DNA of 64,000 nucleotides from contig NZ_JAHKPS010000022.1 in NCBI RefSeq assembly GCF_018860565.1, positions 765,631-829,630 on the forward strand. The letters run 5' to 3'. The DNA is from Winogradskyella psychrotolerans. GTDB lineage: Bacteria > Bacteroidota > Bacteroidia > Flavobacteriales > Flavobacteriaceae. Positions 17,925 through 28,575 of the stretch are shown here, piece by piece. The translations under genes and the position numbers were made by a program. The first letter of the stretch is position 1, and each line of letters starts with the position of its first letter. The notes beneath the pieces are model-generated. The model was not told the origin of the DNA. It made no database searches and saw nothing but the letters and a program-made list of their open reading frames with translations.

Positions 17925-19937
17925 TTGGCAATAACAGAAAAAAACATATTGAACAGATTGTACTTCGTAGCAGGCTGCATGTTTGTCTTTGCCTTGGCAG
18001 TGGTGTTTAAGCTGGTTAGTATTCAGTTTGTTCAAGGTGATGAGTATAGGGCTCTTGCCGAAAAGAATACAACTAGAGATTTTCCAATCCCTGCAAATCG
18101 TGGAAATGTGTATTCTGCAGACGGAAGTTTGTTGGCGACTTCAATACCTAAGTATGATATTAGAATTGATGCTATTCAAGCTAAAGACGCAACATTCGAA
18201 AAGTATATCAATGCTTTGGCTGATTCGCTTCATGTTTATAAAGGGAAACCAGCATCTTATTATAAGAATATTATTAGGAAAGCAAGAAAAAATAAGAACA
18301 GATATTTCCTTTTAGCACGAAATATTAGTTATTCTGATTATATCCGAATGCGCAATTTTCCTTTGCTAAATCTAGGAGCAATTAAAGGAGGTTTAATTGT
18401 AGAGCAAACAACAAGACGTGAGCATCCAATGGGAGGTGTAGCCGAGCGTACAATTGGCTATGAAAGAACAGATGAGAATGGAGATGTTACAAGGCCAGGA
18501 ATTGATGGTGCTTTTGGGGTGAAGTACTTGCAAGGAACAAATGGTAAGCAGCTCAAACAAAAAATAGGTAATGGGCAATGGAAACCCATAAGAGATGGTA
18601 ATGAAATTGAGCCAAAAGACGGCTATGATGTTTATACCACTATAGATGTTAATATTCAAGATATAGCACACCATTCTTTGTTGAAGCAATTAGAACTTTA
18701 TGAAGCAGATCATGGTTGTGTGGTGGTAATGGATGTTAAGACTGGCGAGATAAAAGCAATTTCTAACTTAGGAAGAAATAAAAAAGGTAAGTATTACGAG
18801 CGTTTAAATTATGCGGTTGGAGAAAGTCATGAGCCTGGTTCTACATTTAAAGTCATGGCGGTAATGGCTGCTTTAGAGGATAAGGTAATTGATACAGCAA
18901 CAGTTGTTGATACCAAAAAAGGACGAAAATCTTTTTATGGTAGAGTGATTACTGATTCAGGAAGAGGATATGGTGAGATTTCAGTGGCAAGAGCTTTGGA
19001 GGTGTCTTCAAACATAGGAATGGCAACGATTATAGATAGTCATTATTCAAAACAACCAGAAAAATTCTTAAATAGATTGAGCTCGTGGAAGCTTGATAAA
19101 ACTCTAGGTGTAGCAATTATTGGAGAAGGAAAACCAGATATCCCAAAACCTGGTGCTTCAAACTGGAGTAGAAATGCTTTGCCATCTATGGCTTATGGTT
19201 ATAATTTAAGAATGACACCACTTCAAACCTTAGCTTTTTATAATGCAATTGCAAATGGTGGTGAGTTGTTGAAGCCTCGTTTTTTGAAGTCTGTAAAGTC
19301 TTTTGATAAAAATATTGAAGTGTTTGATAAGGAAGTGCTTGTTGGTAAAATATGCTCTGATAAGACTTTAAATGAAATTCAAGACATATTAAAGAATGTT
19401 GTAATTCGTGGCACAGGTAGACGAATGTATTCTGAAACATTTTCTATGGCAGGAAAAACAGGAACCGCTAGAATAGACTATGCAAATTACGAAAAGTGGA
19501 AAAAAGACAAAAAATATGTGTCGTCTTTTGCCGGTTACTTTCCGGCTGACAATCCAAAATATTCTTGCATTGTGGTTATTCATGAACCAAGTACCAAAGT
19601 AGGATATTATGGAGCTGATGTAACTGGTCCAGTGTTCAAAAGAATTGCTCAAAAAATTTACACAGATACACCAATTGTAGATGAAATTGATACGCTCAAT
19701 TTTGAAGATAATTTGGCAAATGAAGAGTTCGAAAGTTATTTTGAAAATTCTCGAAAATATAAAGAGTTAATGCCTAGTGTAATTGGAATGCCAGCAATGG
19801 ACGCTATCGCATTATTAGAAAATTTGCAAGTTGATGTAAAAATAAAATTAACAGGAAGTGGCATTGTTAAAAAGCAGTCTGTAGAGAAACATCAAAAATT
19901 ACAAACCAATCAAACTATTGTTTTAGTGGCATCATGA
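17925..19937 (+). CDS. ftsI: Peptidoglycan D,D-transpeptidase FtsI (PBP3-type) with C-terminal PASTA domain
   Basis: Septal class B penicillin-binding protein that crosslinks new peptidoglycan. A cytoplasmic tail and one transmembrane helix (residues 13-34) lead to the PBP dimer domain (about 50-240) and the transpeptidase domain. The active-site Ser306 is in GSTFK, the SxN motif is S361-S362-N363 and the KTG motif is K511-T-G. Residues 613-670 form one PASTA domain (LMPSVIGMPAMDAI). The start is TTG at 17925: the in-frame ftsL TAA lies at 17919-17921, so no upstream ATG is possible, and the next Met would remove part of the membrane helix. The stop overlaps the murE start. Confidence 0.94.
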   Translation: MAITEKNILNRLYFVAGCMFVFALAVVFKLVSIQFVQGDEYRALAEKNTTRDFPIPANRGNVYSADGSLLATSIPKYDIRIDAIQAKDATFEKYINALADSLHVYKGKPASYYKNIIRKARKNKNRYFLLARNISYSDYIRMRNFPLLNLGAIKGGLIVEQTTRREHPMGGVAERTIGYERTDENGDVTRPGIDGAFGVKYLQGTNGKQLKQKIGNGQWKPIRDGNEIEPKDGYDVYTTIDVNIQDIAHHSLLKQLELYEADHGCVVVMDVKTGEIKAISNLGRNKKGKYYERLNYAVGESHEPGSTFKVMAVMAALEDKVIDTATVVDTKKGRKSFYGRVITDSGRGYGEISVARALEVSSNIGMATIIDSHYSKQPEKFLNRLSSWKLDKTLGVAIIGEGKPDIPKPGASNWSRNALPSMAYGYNLRMTPLQTLAFYNAIANGGELLKPRFLKSVKSFDKNIEVFDKEVLVGKICSDKTLNEIQDILKNVVIRGTGRRMYSETFSMAGKTGTARIDYANYEKWKKDKKYVSSFAGYFPADNPKYSCIVVIHEPSTKVGYYGADVTGPVFKRIAQKIYTDTPIVDEIDTLNFEDNLANEEFESYFENSRKYKELMPSVIGMPAMDAIALLENLQVDVKIKLTGSGIVKKQSVEKHQKLQTNQTIVLVAS

Positions 19938-21397
19938 TGGTATTAAAAGATATATTATATAAGGTTACAATTAATGCTGTCGTAGGTAGTACAGGTATTA
20001 CTGTGGGTAAAATAGAATTCGATTCGCGTCAGATTCAAACCAATGATGTTTTTGTGGCAATTTCAGGAGTGGTTACAGATGGTCATAAGTATATTGAAAA
20101 AGCAATTAAGGATGGTGCGACAGCTATAGTTTGTGAGTCGCTTCCAGAGCAACTTCATGATGGGATTACTTATGTTGAAGTCGCAAGTTCTAATGAAGCT
20201 TTAGCTTATATGGCTAATAACTTTTATGGGCAGCCTTCTGAGAATTTAAAATTAATTGGAGTTACAGGTACAAACGGAAAAACAACCGTTTCGAGTTTGT
20301 TATATCAATTATTTAAAAAAGCAGGTTATAAAGTTGGTTTGTTGTCTACGGTAAAAATTATGGTAGACAATACGAGCTATAAAGCTACACATACCACACC
20401 GGATTCATTAACCATCAATAAGTATTTAAAAATGATGAACGCTGAAGGTGTAGAGTTTTGCTTTATGGAAGTGAGTTCGCATGGTATTCATCAGAGCAGA
20501 ACAGCGGGTTTAAGGTTTGAAGGTGGCATTTTTACAAATCTGTCTCACGACCATTTAGATTATCATGATACGTTTGCTGAGTATAGAGATGTTAAGAAAA
20601 AGTTCTTTGATCAATTGCCAAAAGAAGCCTTTGCCTTATCTAATATAGATGATAAAAATGGCTTGGTTATGTTTCAAAATACACAAGCTAAAAAATATAC
20701 CTATGCTTTAAAAAACTATGCAGATTACAGAGCGCAGATTTTAGAAAGTGAATTTAGTGGTTTGTTGTTAAAGGTTAATGATAGTGAGTTATGGACGCGT
20801 CTAATAGGCAGTTTTAACGCTTATAATATTCTTGCAATTTATGGTGCAGCTGAATTATTAGGCTTAGAAAAAGATGAGATTTTAAGGCTTATCAGTGAGC
20901 TCGAAAACGTAGCTGGACGCTTTCAGTATTTTATTTCAGGAAAACAAGTGACTGCGATTGTAGATTATGCGCATACGCCAGATGCTTTAAAAAACGTATT
21001 GGAAACTATTAATGACATCAGAACTAAAAATGAAGAACTGATTACAGTTGTGGGTTGTGGAGGAAATAGAGATAAAACAAAACGACCTAAAATGGCGCAT
21101 ATCGCTTCGGCTTTAAGTACAAAAGTGATTTTTACAAGCGATAATCCACGTAATGAAGTGCCTGAAACCATTATTGAAGATATGGAAAAAGGGGTTGAAC
21201 CTCAAAATTTTAAAAAAACATTGGCTATAACAGATAGAAGGCAAGCCATTAAAACAGCTTGTCAAATGGCAGGGCCAAAAGATATAATCCTAATTGCAGG
21301 AAAAGGCCATGAGAATTACCAAGAAATTAAAGGTGAACGCTTTGATTTTGATGATTATAAAATTGTTCAAGAGTATTTAAAACAATTACAAGAGTAG
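19934..21397 (+). CDS. murE: UDP-MurNAc-L-alanyl-D-glutamate--2,6-diaminopimelate ligase
   Basis: Cytoplasmic Mur ligase adding the third amino acid of the peptidoglycan stem peptide. The ATP-binding P-loop is TGTNGKTT (residues 111-118). The specificity motif is DNPR (403-406), which in characterised MurE enzymes selects meso-diaminopimelate over lysine, so DAP-type peptidoglycan is predicted. Other family segments are EVSSHGIHQSR and the C-terminal GKGHENYQ. Length 487 fits the family. ATGATG start overlaps the ftsI stop; second Met also possible. A 70-bp gap to mraY holds A-rich sequence with no clear promoter. Confidence 0.96.
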   Translation: MMVLKDILYKVTINAVVGSTGITVGKIEFDSRQIQTNDVFVAISGVVTDGHKYIEKAIKDGATAIVCESLPEQLHDGITYVEVASSNEALAYMANNFYGQPSENLKLIGVTGTNGKTTVSSLLYQLFKKAGYKVGLLSTVKIMVDNTSYKATHTTPDSLTINKYLKMMNAEGVEFCFMEVSSHGIHQSRTAGLRFEGGIFTNLSHDHLDYHDTFAEYRDVKKKFFDQLPKEAFALSNIDDKNGLVMFQNTQAKKYTYALKNYADYRAQILESEFSGLLLKVNDSELWTRLIGSFNAYNILAIYGAAELLGLEKDEILRLISELENVAGRFQYFISGKQVTAIVDYAHTPDALKNVLETINDIRTKNEELITVVGCGGNRDKTKRPKMAHIASALSTKVIFTSDNPRNEVPETIIEDMEKGVEPQNFKKTLAITDRRQAIKTACQMAGPKDIILIAGKGHENYQEIKGERFDFDDYKIVQEYLKQLQE

Positions 21398-21467
21398 CTT
21401 ATTCTGCAGGGCGTCAAAAAAAACTTGCAAGCACTAAAAAAAAGTAGAAAACAAACAATAATAAAGA

Positions 21468-22709
21468 ATGCTGTATTACCTATTCGAATATCTAGAAGAA
21501 CAGTTCCAATTGCCTGGCGCATCGCTGTTTGGGTTTATAACCTTTAGAGCTGCTGTGGCAATCATATTGTCATTGTTAATTTCTACGATATATGGTAAGC
21601 GTATTATTAAGTTTTTACAGAAACAACAAGTAGGAGAAACGATTCGAGATTTAGGATTAGAAGGTCAAGTAGAAAAGGCAGGAACTCCAACAATGGGTGG
21701 AATTATCATAATACTAGCCACGCTTATTCCTGTATTGCTACTAGCGAAGCTTGAAAATATTTACATCATTCTGCTAATTATTACAACGCTTTGGATGGGA
21801 ACCATTGGATTTATTGATGATTACATTAAAAAATTCAAAAATGATAAGGAAGGTTTAAAAGGGAAATTTAAAGTATTGGGTCAAGTAGGATTAGGAATTA
21901 TAGTTGGAGCAACATTGTTTTTTCATAATGATGTCACTATAAAAGAAAAATTACCAATTCAACAACAGAATGAGTTAAGGGCTGAAAACCCAGATGTACA
22001 AGCATCAAAATTATTTAAGCCTGAAGAGAAGTCAACCAAGACAACGATTCCTTTTGTAAAAGATAACGAGTTTGATTACTCTGATTTAATCACTTGGATA
22101 AGTCCAGATTTAGAAAAATACGCATGGATAGTTTTTATTTTGGTCAGTATTTTCATCATCACCGCAGTGTCAAATGGAGCTAATCTTACAGATGGCATTG
22201 ATGGTCTTGCTGCAGGAACATCGGCCATAATTGTGTTAACCTTAGGCATTTTTGCTTGGGTGTCAAGTAATATTGTTTTTTCAGAATACTTAGATATAAT
22301 GTATATCCCAAGAGCAGAGGAAATAACTATTTATATCGCTGCATTTGTTGGTGCTTTAGTTGGTTTTCTGTGGTACAATACTTATCCAGCTCAAGTTTTT
22401 ATGGGAGATACAGGAAGCTTAACCATTGGTGGAATTATAGCTGTAATAGCCATTGCTGTTAGAAAAGAATGGTTAATTCCAGTATTGTGTGGAATATTTC
22501 TAGCAGAAAACTTATCGGTTGTTTTACAGGTGAGTTATTTCAAGTATACACGAAAAAAGTTTGGAGAAGGACGACGCATTTTTAAAATGTCGCCTTTGCA
22601 TCACCATTATCAGAAGTCTGGCTATCATGAGAGTAAAATTGTAACCCGTTTTTGGATTGTTGGAATTCTACTAGCTATTATAACTATAGTAACCTTGAAA
22701 ATTAGATAA
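21468..22709 (+). CDS. mraY: Phospho-N-acetylmuramoyl-pentapeptide transferase
   Basis: Ten-helix inner-membrane enzyme that transfers phospho-MurNAc-pentapeptide from UDP to undecaprenyl phosphate, making lipid I. Motifs: [32 protein letters not shown] (aspartate pair), [35 protein letters not shown] and the HHHYQKSG near the C terminus. At 413 residues it is about 50 longer than E. coli MraY. The excess is a polar insertion (about residues 155-215) between two helices, which I recall as common in Bacteroidota MraY proteins. Last base of the stop is shared with the murD ATG. Confidence 0.96.
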   Translation: MLYYLFEYLEEQFQLPGASLFGFITFRAAVAIILSLLISTIYGKRIIKFLQKQQVGETIRDLGLEGQVEKAGTPTMGGIIIILATLIPVLLLAKLENIYIILLIITTLWMGTIGFIDDYIKKFKNDKEGLKGKFKVLGQVGLGIIVGATLFFHNDVTIKEKLPIQQQNELRAENPDVQASKLFKPEEKSTKTTIPFVKDNEFDYSDLITWISPDLEKYAWIVFILVSIFIITAVSNGANLTDGIDGLAAGTSAIIVLTLGIFAWVSSNIVFSEYLDIMYIPRAEEITIYIAAFVGALVGFLWYNTYPAQVFMGDTGSLTIGGIIAVIAIAVRKEWLIPVLCGIFLAENLSVVLQVSYFKYTRKKFGEGRRIFKMSPLHHHYQKSGYHESKIVTRFWIVGILLAIITIVTLKIR

Positions 22710-24040
22710 TGAAAAGGCTGGTAATTCTTGGTGGAGGTGAAAGTGGAGTAGGAACAGCGCTTTTAGGAAAAGCAAAAGGATACGACGTATTTGTATCAGA
22801 TAAAGGAAAGATTAAAGAAAAATATAAAGACGTTCTTTTAAATAATGAGATTGAATTTGAAGATGAACAGCATACGGAATCAAAAATTCTGAATGCAGAC
22901 ATCGTCATGAAAAGTCCTGGTATTCCAGATAAAGTGGCTTTGGTGAAACAAATTCGTGAAGCAGGAATTACAGTGGTTTCTGAAATTGAATTTGCTTCCA
23001 AATTTACGGGGGCGACTTTAGTTGCAATTACAGGAAGTAATGGCAAGACCACAACGGCAACCTTAACACATCACTTGTTAAAACAAGAATTAGATGTTGG
23101 GTTAGCTGGGAATATAGGTGATAGTTTCGCGAAGCAAATTTTAGAAAAAAATCATGATAACTATGTGTTGGAGATTAGTAGTTTTCAATTAGATGATATC
23201 ATGGATTTTAAACCAAAAATTGCGGTTTTAACCAATATTACACCAGATCATTTAGATAGATACGATTATAAGTTTGAAAATTATATCGCCTCAAAATTTA
23301 GAGTGGTAGAGAATCAAACAGAAGACGATTATTTTATATATGATGCTGATGATGAGGTTATTTCAGACTATATGAAAACGCATCAAATTCGATCAAAAAA
23401 ATTGCCTTTTTCATTAACAAAAGTTATTGAGCAAGGCGCATATTTAGACAACAATAAGATAATAATAACAATAGATAATAATAAAATCATTATGCCAACA
23501 AAGAATTTAGCATTAGAAGGAAAGCACAACGTGAAGAATGCAATGGCAGCTTCTACTGTGGCACATTTACTTAAAATTAGAAAACAAACTATACGAGAAA
23601 GTTTGGAGAATTTTCAAGGTGTTGAGCATCGTTTAGAGCATGTATTAAAAATTAATAAAGTGCAATACATTAATGATTCAAAAGCAACAAATGTAAATGC
23701 TACTTATTTTGCTCTTGAAAGTATGGATGCTCCAACGGTTTGGATTGTTGGAGGTGTTGATAAGGGCAATGAATATAGAGAATTGTTTCCTTTTGTAAAC
23801 GAAAAAGTTAAAGCTATTGTTTGTTTAGGAGTAGATAATTCAAAGCTTATAGAGTCATTCGGAAAAATGGTTGATGTAATTATTGAAACGCAATACATGA
23901 GTGAAGCGGTAAAAATAGCATATAAGCTTGCTCAAGCTGGAGATAATGTGTTGTTATCACCTGCATGTGCTAGTTTCGATTTATTTGAAAATTATGAAGA
24001 TAGAGGACGTCAATTTAAAAATGCCGTTCGAAATTTATAA
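22709..24040 (+). CDS. murD: UDP-N-acetylmuramoylalanine--D-glutamate ligase
   Basis: Cytoplasmic Mur ligase adding D-glutamate to UDP-MurNAc-L-Ala. The N-terminal nucleotide-sugar domain starts LVILGGGESGVGTA. The P-loop is ITGSNGKTTT (residues 107-116). Other Mur motifs are NITPDHLDRY, EGKHNVKNAMAA, EHRLEHV and NDSKATNVNAT. The end LLSPACASFDLFENYEDRG matches the family closely. Length 443 is normal. Overlaps the mraY stop by one base; 47 bp to ftsW. Confidence 0.96.
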   Translation: MKRLVILGGGESGVGTALLGKAKGYDVFVSDKGKIKEKYKDVLLNNEIEFEDEQHTESKILNADIVMKSPGIPDKVALVKQIREAGITVVSEIEFASKFTGATLVAITGSNGKTTTATLTHHLLKQELDVGLAGNIGDSFAKQILEKNHDNYVLEISSFQLDDIMDFKPKIAVLTNITPDHLDRYDYKFENYIASKFRVVENQTEDDYFIYDADDEVISDYMKTHQIRSKKLPFSLTKVIEQGAYLDNNKIIITIDNNKIIMPTKNLALEGKHNVKNAMAASTVAHLLKIRKQTIRESLENFQGVEHRLEHVLKINKVQYINDSKATNVNATYFALESMDAPTVWIVGGVDKGNEYRELFPFVNEKVKAIVCLGVDNSKLIESFGKMVDVIIETQYMSEAVKIAYKLAQAGDNVLLSPACASFDLFENYEDRGRQFKNAVRNL

Positions 24041-24087
24041 ATGAGATATTAGAGATGAATTAGGGGCTCATCTATAAAAGGTTAAGC

Positions 24088-25278
24088 ATGCAAAACATAT
24101 TTAAACAAATAAAAGGAGATAAAGCTATTTGGGCAATAGTCGCGCTATTGGCTATATTTTCGTTTATGCCTGTTTATAGTGCTGCGAGTAATTTGGCAAA
24201 TATTGGAAATACAAATACATTTTCATTGCTTGTAAAACACTTTATGCACTTGCTTTTAGGTTTTGTAATTATGTTTGGGGTTCATAAAATACCATATAAA
24301 TACTTTCGTGGGTTATCTATGGTTATGATTCCCATTGTGTTTGTGCTGTTGCTTGTTACTATGTTGCAAGGGACAACCATTGATGGTGCAAATGCGAGTC
24401 GTTGGATTCAGATTCCTATTGTGAATATGTCTTTTCAAACTTCAACGTTGGCAGCTGTTGTTTTGATGGTTTATGTGGCAAGATATTTGTCAAAAATAAA
24501 AGATAAAGAAGTTAGTTTTAAGGAATCGTTGTTACCGCTTTGGGGACCAGTTTTTCTAGTCTTAATTTTAATTTTACCTGCCAATTTTTCTACAACAGCA
24601 ATCATTTTTACAATGATAATGATGCTGGCATTTATTGGTGGTTATCCAATAAAGTATCTTTTAATTATTGTAGGGACAGGCTTATTAGCTCTTACAATGT
24701 TTGTTCTGGTAGCTAAAGCATTTCCAGATGCGATGCCAAATAGAGTAGATACATGGATGAGTAGAATTGAAAATTTTACTAATGATGGAGATACCGAAGC
24801 TGATTATCAGATTGAAAAAGCAAAAATAGCTATTGCTACTGGTGAAATTAAAGGTTTAGGACCAGGAAAAAGTATTCAGAAGAATTTCTTACCTCAGTCG
24901 TCTTCAGATTTTATTTTTGCCATTATTATAGAGGAATATGGTCTTATAGGTGGAGTGTTTATACTGATTTTGTATTTATGGTTCTTGTTTAGAGTAGTGG
25001 TGGTGAGTCATAAATCGGATACCATATTTGGAAGGTTATTGGTTTTAGGTGTTGGTTTGCCAATTGTATTTCAAGCCTTAATAAATATGGCAGTTGCTGT
25101 TGAGTTATTTCCGGTGACTGGCCAGACCTTGCCCTTGATTAGTAGTGGAGGAACATCTATTTGGATGACATGCTTGTCCATAGGAATTATTTTAAGTGTT
25201 AGTGCTAAACGTGAAGAATTAAAGGAGAAAGAAGATGCAGAAGATAATCCATTAGCCATATTAAGCGAAGCAATTTAA
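24088..25278 (+). CDS. ftsW: Septal peptidoglycan polymerase FtsW
   Basis: SEDS-family inner-membrane glycosyltransferase that polymerises lipid II at the septum together with FtsI. 396 residues, about ten helices. SEDS features include the segment GANASRWIQIPIVNMSFQTS, the large extracytoplasmic loop with RVDTWMSRIENF, GPGKSIQKNFLPQSSSDFIFAIIIEE containing the conserved polar patch, and the C-terminal TGQTLPLISSGGTS signature. It could in principle be RodA, but its place between murD and murG makes FtsW clear. Followed by a 129-bp gap with no gene or convincing promoter before murG. Confidence 0.95.
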   Translation: MQNIFKQIKGDKAIWAIVALLAIFSFMPVYSAASNLANIGNTNTFSLLVKHFMHLLLGFVIMFGVHKIPYKYFRGLSMVMIPIVFVLLLVTMLQGTTIDGANASRWIQIPIVNMSFQTSTLAAVVLMVYVARYLSKIKDKEVSFKESLLPLWGPVFLVLILILPANFSTTAIIFTMIMMLAFIGGYPIKYLLIIVGTGLLALTMFVLVAKAFPDAMPNRVDTWMSRIENFTNDGDTEADYQIEKAKIAIATGEIKGLGPGKSIQKNFLPQSSSDFIFAIIIEEYGLIGGVFILILYLWFLFRVVVVSHKSDTIFGRLLVLGVGLPIVFQALINMAVAVELFPVTGQTLPLISSGGTSIWMTCLSIGIILSVSAKREELKEKEDAEDNPLAILSEAI

Positions 25279-25407
25279 ATGAAAAAATAAAAGAGAGTTA
25301 AGAGTCAAGAAAAAAATGAATTTAGAGTAATTTGAATTGAGTTATTGTCTCCTTGAGGGGATTTTAAGGCTGTTTTTACTAAAGTTAAAACGTTGGAATT
25401 TTAAAGA

Positions 25408-26514
25408 TTGAAAAATAATAAGACATATCGATTTATCCTATCAGGAGGAGGAACAGGAGGGCATATTTATCCTGCGGTTGCGATTGCAGACGAGTTAAAG
25501 TCGCGCTATCCTGATGCCAAGTTCTTGTTTGTTGGTGCTTCTGATCGCATGGAAATGGATAAGGTGCCACAAGCCGGTTATAAAATTGAAGGCTTATGGA
25601 TTTCTGGGATCCAACGCAAATTAACATTGAAGAATTTAGCATTCCCGTTTAAACTATTAAGCAGTTTGCTGCGTTCAAGAAAAATTGTAAATGCGTTTAA
25701 GCCAGATGCCGTTATTGGAACCGGAGGTTTTGCTAGTGGTCCATTGTTGCAGGTGGCTTCGTCAAAAGGTATACCAAGTTTAATTCAGGAACAGAATTCA
25801 TTCCCAGGAATTACAAATAAGTTGCTGGCAAAAAAAGTGAATACCATCTGTGTGGCTTATGAAGGGTTAGAAAAATTCTTTCCAAAAGCTAAAATTAGGT
25901 TGACCGGTAACCCAATTAGAAAAGATTTGTTACATGTAAAAGATAAGCATATTGAAAGTAAAGATGTCTTTAAGTTAACACACAATAAGCAAACACTTTT
26001 AGTTTTGGGCGGGAGTTTAGGTGCAAGACGGATCAATCAGCTTATAGAAGAAAATATCAATTTTTTTGAAGCACAAGATATTCAAGTCATATGGCAATGT
26101 GGAAAACTGTATTACGACCAGTACAAGCAGTATAACGAATTAGAGCATGTGCAAGTTCATGCGTTTTTAAATCAGATGGATTTGGCTTATGCCGCTGCAG
26201 ATGTTATTATTTCTAGAGCAGGTGCTATTTCGGTTTCGGAATTATGTATTGTTGGCAAGCCAGTGGTTTTTATACCATCGCCAAATGTGGCAGAAGATCA
26301 TCAAACTAAAAATGCAAAATCGGTTGCAGATAAAAATGCCGCTGTTTTAATACGAGAAAAAGATTTGAATACTGATTTTCAAAACGAATTTTCAGAATTA
26401 ATTTCTAATAAAAATAAACAAAGCGAATTAAGTAAAAATATAGAAGCCTTAGCATTGGTAAATGCAACAAATGCTATTGTTGATGAAGTTGAAAAATTAT
26501 TAAAAAGTAAATGA
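25408..26514 (+). CDS. murG: UDP-GlcNAc:lipid I N-acetylglucosaminyltransferase
   Basis: Peripheral inner-membrane glycosyltransferase (GT28) that converts lipid I to lipid II. The N-terminal glycine loop is [12 protein letters not shown] (residues 12-23), followed by [25 protein letters not shown] and the C-terminal donor-site [10 protein letters not shown] with [13 protein letters not shown]. 368 residues. The start is TTG at 25408: an in-frame TAA at 25402 lies two codons upstream and there is no Met before the glycine loop. The stop overlaps the murC start by four bases. Confidence 0.96.
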   Translation: MKNNKTYRFILSGGGTGGHIYPAVAIADELKSRYPDAKFLFVGASDRMEMDKVPQAGYKIEGLWISGIQRKLTLKNLAFPFKLLSSLLRSRKIVNAFKPDAVIGTGGFASGPLLQVASSKGIPSLIQEQNSFPGITNKLLAKKVNTICVAYEGLEKFFPKAKIRLTGNPIRKDLLHVKDKHIESKDVFKLTHNKQTLLVLGGSLGARRINQLIEENINFFEAQDIQVIWQCGKLYYDQYKQYNELEHVQVHAFLNQMDLAYAAADVIISRAGAISVSELCIVGKPVVFIPSPNVAEDHQTKNAKSVADKNAAVLIREKDLNTDFQNEFSELISNKNKQSELSKNIEALALVNATNAIVDEVEKLLKSK

Positions 26515-27857
26515 ATTTCGGTAAAGTAAATAACGTCTATTTTATTGGTGTCGGAGGTATCGGAATGAGTGCTATTGCGCGTTATTTTGTAGCCAATGGT
26601 AAGCAAGTGTCAGGTTATGATAAAACACCTACTGAAATTACAAATTCGCTTGAGGAGGTAGGTGTTACTATTCACTTTGAAGATGATATTAAAGCTGTTT
26701 CAGAGGTCTTTTTAAATCCTGAAAACACACTTGTAGTATATACGCCTGCAATTCCTAAAAATCATTCAGAATTCAACTATTTTAAAGCTAATGGTTTTAA
26801 TGTTTTAAAACGTTCTACAGTTTTAGGTGAAATTACCAAGCAAACCGTTTGTCTTGCTGTTGCGGGAACACATGGTAAAACAACTACAACAAGTATTTTA
26901 GGGCATTTGTTACATGTGTGTAATGTGCCTGTTACGGCGTTTTTGGGTGGAATAAGTGAGAATTATAATTCCAATTTAATTATTAACGGAACAGAAGTTA
27001 CAGTTGTAGAAGCCGATGAGTTTGATCGTTCGTTTTTAACCTTGTCACCAGATTTGGCCTGCATAACATCAATGGATGCAGATCATTTGGATATTTATGG
27101 AAATGCAGAAGCGCTAGTAAGTACCTTTAAGGAATTTTCAGAGTGTATAAAGCCAAACGGAAAATTATTTATTAAAAATGGTTTGCCGTTAGAGGGGATT
27201 ACTTACGGAATTGAAGACGATTCTGATTATTGTGCTCAAAATATCTCTATAGCAAACGGTAGTTATGTTTTTGATGTTAAGACACCAAGTGGGATTTATA
27301 AAAATTTCAAGTTTAGCCTGCCAGGCAGACACAACTTATCTAATGCAATAATTGCATTGGCTATGGCTGCAGAATATGGTTGCTCTTATGAAGAACTCGC
27401 TAAAGGTTTAGAAACTTACCAGGGTGTAAAGCGCAGATTTACGTATCAGATTAAAACAGATAATTTTGTGTTTATAGATGATTACGCGCATCATCCTGAA
27501 GAAATTAATGCAGTACATCAAGCCGTAAGGGAAATGTATCCAGATAAAAAGGTATTGGCTATTTTTCAACCGCATTTGTTTAGTAGAACAAAAGATTTTG
27601 CAGATGGATTTGCAGAAAGTCTTTCAAAATTCGATGAATTATTGCTGTTAGATATCTATCCAGCAAGAGAATTACCTATAGAAGGAGTAACGTCTAAATG
27701 GCTTCTAGATAAGATTGAAAATTCGAATAAAAAATTAATTCAAAAGACAGAAATAATTAATGAAATTAAAAAATCTGAAGCTCAAATCGTTTTAACAATT
27801 GGAGCTGGAGATATTGGAGTTGAAGTTAAACATATAAAAGAAGCTTTCTATGTTTAA
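26511..27857 (+). CDS. murC: UDP-N-acetylmuramate--L-alanine ligase
   Basis: Cytoplasmic Mur ligase adding L-alanine to UDP-MurNAc, the first step of stem-peptide assembly. The Rossmann loop is [13 protein letters not shown] (residues 11-23) and the P-loop [10 protein letters not shown] (118-127). Others include [38 protein letters not shown] and [12 protein letters not shown], all strong MurC markers. Length 448. ATGA overlap with murG at the 5' end and an 8-bp overlap with ftsQ at the 3' end point to translational coupling. Confidence 0.97.
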   Translation: MNFGKVNNVYFIGVGGIGMSAIARYFVANGKQVSGYDKTPTEITNSLEEVGVTIHFEDDIKAVSEVFLNPENTLVVYTPAIPKNHSEFNYFKANGFNVLKRSTVLGEITKQTVCLAVAGTHGKTTTTSILGHLLHVCNVPVTAFLGGISENYNSNLIINGTEVTVVEADEFDRSFLTLSPDLACITSMDADHLDIYGNAEALVSTFKEFSECIKPNGKLFIKNGLPLEGITYGIEDDSDYCAQNISIANGSYVFDVKTPSGIYKNFKFSLPGRHNLSNAIIALAMAAEYGCSYEELAKGLETYQGVKRRFTYQIKTDNFVFIDDYAHHPEEINAVHQAVREMYPDKKVLAIFQPHLFSRTKDFADGFAESLSKFDELLLLDIYPARELPIEGVTSKWLLDKIENSNKKLIQKTEIINEIKKSEAQIVLTIGAGDIGVEVKHIKEAFYV

Positions 27858-28572
27858 AATAAATTATAACTACATAAAAATCATTGGTTTAATTGTTTTG
27901 GTGAGTTTTTTGTTTGCCTTTTCTAATCAAAGAAATAAAACTAGAAAAGTAAGCGAGCCTAACATCACATTCTTAGGAGAAAACAAATTGTTTATAACAG
28001 ATGCGAATGTTAGTAAATTGTTAATAGTAAATCAGGAACCTGTTTCGGAGCAACCTAAAGAAATTATAGATTTGAATAAATTAGAATCTGCCCTGAAATC
28101 TAATCCAATGATAAAGCAAGCGGAAGTGTTTATGTCAGTAAACGGTGCACTTTCGGCTGAAATCGAACAGAAACGACCTATTGCAAGAGTGCACACAAAT
28201 GCGTCATATTATATCGATGATGAAGGTGGTTATATGCCTTTGTCTTATAATTATGCAGCAAGGGTACCACTCGTTACTGGTAATATTGAGAAAAATAAGC
28301 TCGAAACAGTCTTTCAATTTGCAAAAACTGTAGATGAAGATGATTTCTTAAAGAAACATATCATTGAGATTCGTCAAAATGACGATAATACTATTGATTT
28401 TAAAATTAGAAAATGTGATTTTACGGTTCATGTAGGAACTTTAAAACAACTCAAAAAAAAGATGAATAATTTTAAGGCTTTTTATCAAAAAGCTTTAAAA
28501 GACCAAGTTTTAGATCATTATTCAAAAGTGAATTTAAAGTTTGATAAACAAGTTATTTGCACCAAAAAGTAA
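27850..28572 (+). CDS. ftsQ: Cell division protein FtsQ/DivIB-like
   Basis: Bitopic membrane protein of the divisome that binds FtsL/FtsB-type coiled coils. 240 residues: short cytoplasmic tail, transmembrane helix (about residues 11-27), a POTRA-like region (about 45-110) and the FtsQ/DivIB beta domain. The sequence is weakly conserved, so the call leans on its position between murC and ftsA and on topology. The segment MIKQAEVFMSVNGALSAEIEQKRPIARV fits the family's POTRA-to-beta transition. Overlaps murC by eight bases; ftsA begins three bases after its stop. Confidence 0.87.
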   Translation: MFKINYNYIKIIGLIVLVSFLFAFSNQRNKTRKVSEPNITFLGENKLFITDANVSKLLIVNQEPVSEQPKEIIDLNKLESALKSNPMIKQAEVFMSVNGALSAEIEQKRPIARVHTNASYYIDDEGGYMPLSYNYAARVPLVTGNIEKNKLETVFQFAKTVDEDDFLKKHIIEIRQNDDNTIDFKIRKCDFTVHVGTLKQLKKKMNNFKAFYQKALKDQVLDHYSKVNLKFDKQVICTKK

Positions 28573-28575
28573 ATT

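Noticed and set aside
25279..25407. The 129-bp gap between ftsW and murG as a possible internal promoter or lost gene
   Set aside because: No TAnnTTTG element, no coding frame of any length and no strong hairpin. Transcription probably runs through.
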